The notes under the pieces: generated by a model | Databases searched by the model: none | What the model saw: the letters and a program-made list of their open reading frames with translations, nothing else | Told to the model about the DNA's origin: nothing | Shown: piece after piece, positions 61,736 through 64,000 of the stretch | Layout of the letters: each line of letters begins with the position of its first letter | Numbering within the stretch: position 1 is the stretch's first letter | Assembly (NCBI RefSeq): GCF_023218175.1 | Contig: NZ_JALPTH010000008.1 | Span: forward strand, 153,201-217,200 | Direction: 5' to 3' | Source: Streptomyces lichenis | Lineage (GTDB): Bacteria > Actinomycetota > Actinomycetes > Streptomycetales > Streptomycetaceae | DNA length: 64,000 nt | Program-made: the position numbers and the translations under genes

Positions 61736-63426
61736 CCCTCCAGCGGCAGAACGACGAACGGCCGGCCCTGGTGCTGGTGGTGGACGACAACCCGACCAAC
61801 CGCTATGTGCTGGGCACCACGCTGCGCCGCGCCGGGCACCAGGTCGTCGAGGCCGCGGACGGCACGGAGGGGCTGGCGCTGCTGGAGCGGGCCGGGCCGC
61901 GCCCCGAGGCCGCCATCATCGACGTGCGCCTCCCGGACATGACCGGCTTCGACGTCTGCGAGCGGATCAAGGCCGACGCCCGCACCGCGTACCTGCCGGT
62001 CATCCATATCTCGGCCTCCGCGATCACCGTCTCCGACCGCACCCAGGGCCTCAACCGCGGCGCCGACGCCTACCTCACCGAGCCGATCGCCCCGGACGAG
62101 CTGCTCGCCACGCTCACCGCCACCCTGCGCTACACCCGGGCCCGGCGGCGGGCCGAGGACCTGGCGGGCCGGCTGGCCCGGCTGAACCAGATCACCCTGC
62201 GGCTGTACGGGGCGATCACCACCGGCGAACTGGCGCGCACCGCCGCCGAGGGCGCCGCCGCGGTGCTGGACGCCCCGGCCGACGCCCTGCTCACCGCTCC
62301 GGACGGGGAGGTGACCCATCTGGCCGGCCCGGGTGCCGAACTCCCGGCCGAGGCGCTGCCGTCGGCGCCGGGGGCCCGTCCGTACTGGGAGGGGCACAGC
62401 CTGGGCGAGCGGGTGGGCGCCGCGGTGGACACGGTGGCCCGGGCCGACTGGCCGCTGCCCATCGGGCCCGCCGGCGCCGGCAAGGACACCGACGACGGCG
62501 ACGGCGGTGACGGCGGTGACGGCGGTGACGGTGACGGCGGGCCTTCCGGCGCTGACACCGGTGACGGTGACGGCGCGCTGGCCGTCGCCCTGGCGCGTAC
62601 CAAGCCCGGCCGGCCGCCCGCCGCCGTGGTGGTGCCGGCCGCCGCCGTGACCACCCCGCACGACCGGGACCTGCTCACCCAGCTCGCCCACACCACGGCG
62701 CTCGCCCTGGACGCCCTGCGCTCCTACAACGAGGAGCACGCCCTGGCGCTGACCCTCCAGCGCAGCTTCCTGCCCGAGGCGCTGCCCGCGAGCGGCCGGG
62801 CCGACCTGGCCGTGCGGTACGCGCCGGCCAGCGAGCACGCGGAGATCGGCGGCGACTTCTACGAGGCGGTGGACACGCCGACCGGCCTGGTCATCGCGGT
62901 CGGGGACGTCGCCGGGCACTCGCTGGAGGCGGCCATGCTGATGGGGCAGGTGCGGCACGCGCTGCGCGCCTACGCCCTGGACGGGCACGCGCCGCACGAG
63001 ATCCACCGCCGCCTCGAACGGCTCCTCGGCACCCATGAGCGGGTGGTCGCGGTGACCCTGTGCATCATCCACGTACCGCATGACGGGAACGTGCTGCGGA
63101 TATCGAACGCCGGGCACATCCCGCCGCTGCTGCGCGGTCCGGACGGCCGGATCCGCATGGTCACCGAGCACGGCCCGCTGCTGGGGCTGAGCCTGCCGCA
63201 CGCTCCGCCCACCGAGGTCACCGCCCCGCCCGGCACCGAGATCCTGCTGGTCACCGACGGGCTGATCGAGCGGCGGGGCATCGACATCGACACCAGCCTC
63301 GGGCTGCTCCAGAAGGCGCTGGCCGAGGCGCCGGAGGACCCGGATCGGCTCTGCGACCACCTGCTGGAGCGCTTCCCGCCGGACGGCCAGGACGACGTGG
63401 CCCTGCTGGTCGCCCGGCTGCGCTGA
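61732..63426 (+). CDS. Receiver-PP2C phosphatase, RsbU-like
   Basis: 564 residues. An N-terminal receiver (D18, D19, phospho-Asp D64) lacks the conserved Lys: the AYL-T-K-P motif reads AYLTEP with Glu-117. A GAF-like middle (about 140-330) is split by a Gly/Asp run of tandem GGD units (62500-62537). The C-terminal SpoIIE/PP2C phosphatase has EIGGDFYEA, VGDVAGHSLEAA, VTDGLIERRG and DDVALLV. It is the likely output phosphatase, dephosphorylating an anti-anti-sigma factor. Confidence 0.9.
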   Translation: MTLQRQNDERPALVLVVDDNPTNRYVLGTTLRRAGHQVVEAADGTEGLALLERAGPRPEAAIIDVRLPDMTGFDVCERIKADARTAYLPVIHISASAITVSDRTQGLNRGADAYLTEPIAPDELLATLTATLRYTRARRRAEDLAGRLARLNQITLRLYGAITTGELARTAAEGAAAVLDAPADALLTAPDGEVTHLAGPGAELPAEALPSAPGARPYWEGHSLGERVGAAVDTVARADWPLPIGPAGAGKDTDDGDGGDGGDGGDGDGGPSGADTGDGDGALAVALARTKPGRPPAAVVVPAAAVTTPHDRDLLTQLAHTTALALDALRSYNEEHALALTLQRSFLPEALPASGRADLAVRYAPASEHAEIGGDFYEAVDTPTGLVIAVGDVAGHSLEAAMLMGQVRHALRAYALDGHAPHEIHRRLERLLGTHERVVAVTLCIIHVPHDGNVLRISNAGHIPPLLRGPDGRIRMVTEHGPLLGLSLPHAPPTEVTAPPGTEILLVTDGLIERRGIDIDTSLGLLQKALAEAPEDPDRLCDHLLERFPPDGQDDVALLVARLR

Positions 63427-63500
63427 GCGCGCCGGGGACGCTTCACCCGAACGGCCCCGTCCCGTCGCCGCCCCGGCCGGGCGGGGCCACTCTCGTAAGC

Positions 63501-64000
63501 ATGAGCAACGCACCCCAGGACCCCGCCGGGTCCGCCCCGCACGCCTACGCCCATCACACCGCCTCCGGGGCCGCCCCGGGCGCCCGGAGCACCCAGGGCC
63601 GCTCCCCCGGCACCGGCTGGGCCGCCGGCGGGGCGATGTTCGCCGGTGTGCTGATGATGGTGCTCGGCATCATCGACATGCTCCAGGGCATCGTCGGCAT
63701 CGCCCGCAACGACGTGTACGCGGAGATCGGCGACTACGTCTTCGAGTTCGACGCCCGCACCTGGGGCTGGATCCACCTGGTGATCGGCCTGATCGTGGCG
63801 CTGATCGGCGCGGGCATCCTGTCCGGTGCCACCTGGGCCAGGGCCGGGGGCGTGGCACTGGCGGCGCTGGCGCTGATCGCCAACTTCCTCTGGCTGCCGT
63901 ACCAGCCGGTCTGGGCGGTCATCTCCATCGCGATCGCCGTCTTCGTCATCTGGGCCCTGTGCGCCGACGACACCCCGCGCGGCGGCGGCACGGCGACCGC
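63501..64000 (+). CDS. DUF7144-like membrane protein (3' end outside window)
   Basis: ATG at 63501. The 166 codons present have four membrane segments (about 46-66, 92-112, 115-132, 135-152), with WAAGGAMFAGVLMMVLGIID and WGWIHLVIGLIVALIGAGI as family-like stretches. The first 40 residues are Ala/Gly/His/Pro-rich. No stop before the window end. Function unknown. Confidence 0.78.
   Translation, partial: MSNAPQDPAGSAPHAYAHHTASGAAPGARSTQGRSPGTGWAAGGAMFAGVLMMVLGIIDMLQGIVGIARNDVYAEIGDYVFEFDARTWGWIHLVIGLIVALIGAGILSGATWARAGGVALAALALIANFLWLPYQPVWAVISIAIAVFVIWALCADDTPRGGGTAT

Noticed and set aside
1..64000. CRISPR arrays and insertion sequences
   Set aside because: No regularly spaced direct repeats of CRISPR type and no transposase motif were seen anywhere in the window.

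Overview
The window is chromosomal DNA of a Streptomyces-type actinomycete. Support for this comes from very high GC with strong GC third-position bias, frequent GTG starts, TTA as a rare regulatory codon, and lineage genes (bldG, wblA, mshA, a Crp, secretory Tad genes). From memory, much of 1-42 kb resembles the gene order of the S. coelicolor bldG-to-wblA region. No search was run.

1-12.2 kb: a lipoprotein (cut by the window edge), a proton-pumping pyrophosphatase, and the developmental pair bldG plus its anti-sigma partner. Divergent from bldG is a helicase whose sixth codon is TTA. Then comes a tightly overlapping minus-strand Tad operon (ssd, tadA, tadB, tadC, a Flp-like pilin and two TadE-like proteins). 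The last Tad gene has no recognisable stop and runs into a 27-bp tandem repeat.

12.2-42 kb: housekeeping and regulatory genes. They include a HAD phosphatase, a Fic-like protein with a lost active site, a CooC-like ATPase, a secreted deacetylase, a SulP-STAS-carbonic anhydrase fusion, acetyl-CoA synthetase, NhaA, a MarP-like protease, endonuclease III, Crp with a probable autoregulatory site, two ArsA ATPases, wblA, a bifunctional penicillin-binding protein, a metallophosphoesterase and a tRNA-Pro(CGG).

42.1-51.5 kb: an accessory island starting at the tRNA-Pro 3' end. A 6.4-kb minus-strand gene train runs from an anti-sigma-like ATPase through small zinc-ribbon and membrane proteins and an unknown repeat protein. 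It continues through an apparently inactive MazG paralogue, a full radical SAM/SPASM enzyme, a thymidylate-kinase-like protein and an EEP nuclease/phosphatase to an intact MazG-like protein. A divergent HTH-TPR regulator carries an in-frame TTA codon. This is the best candidate for an undescribed system. No integrase or duplicated att site is visible in the window.

51.5-64 kb: methionyl-tRNA synthetase, a YbjN protein, mshA with a SigR-like promoter, a methyltransferase-like protein and an anti-sigma-like ATPase. The window closes with a six-gene, fully overlapping stressosome-like operon (RsbR, RsbS, RsbT, HATPase-PP2C, hybrid kinase, receiver-PP2C) and a membrane protein cut by the window end.
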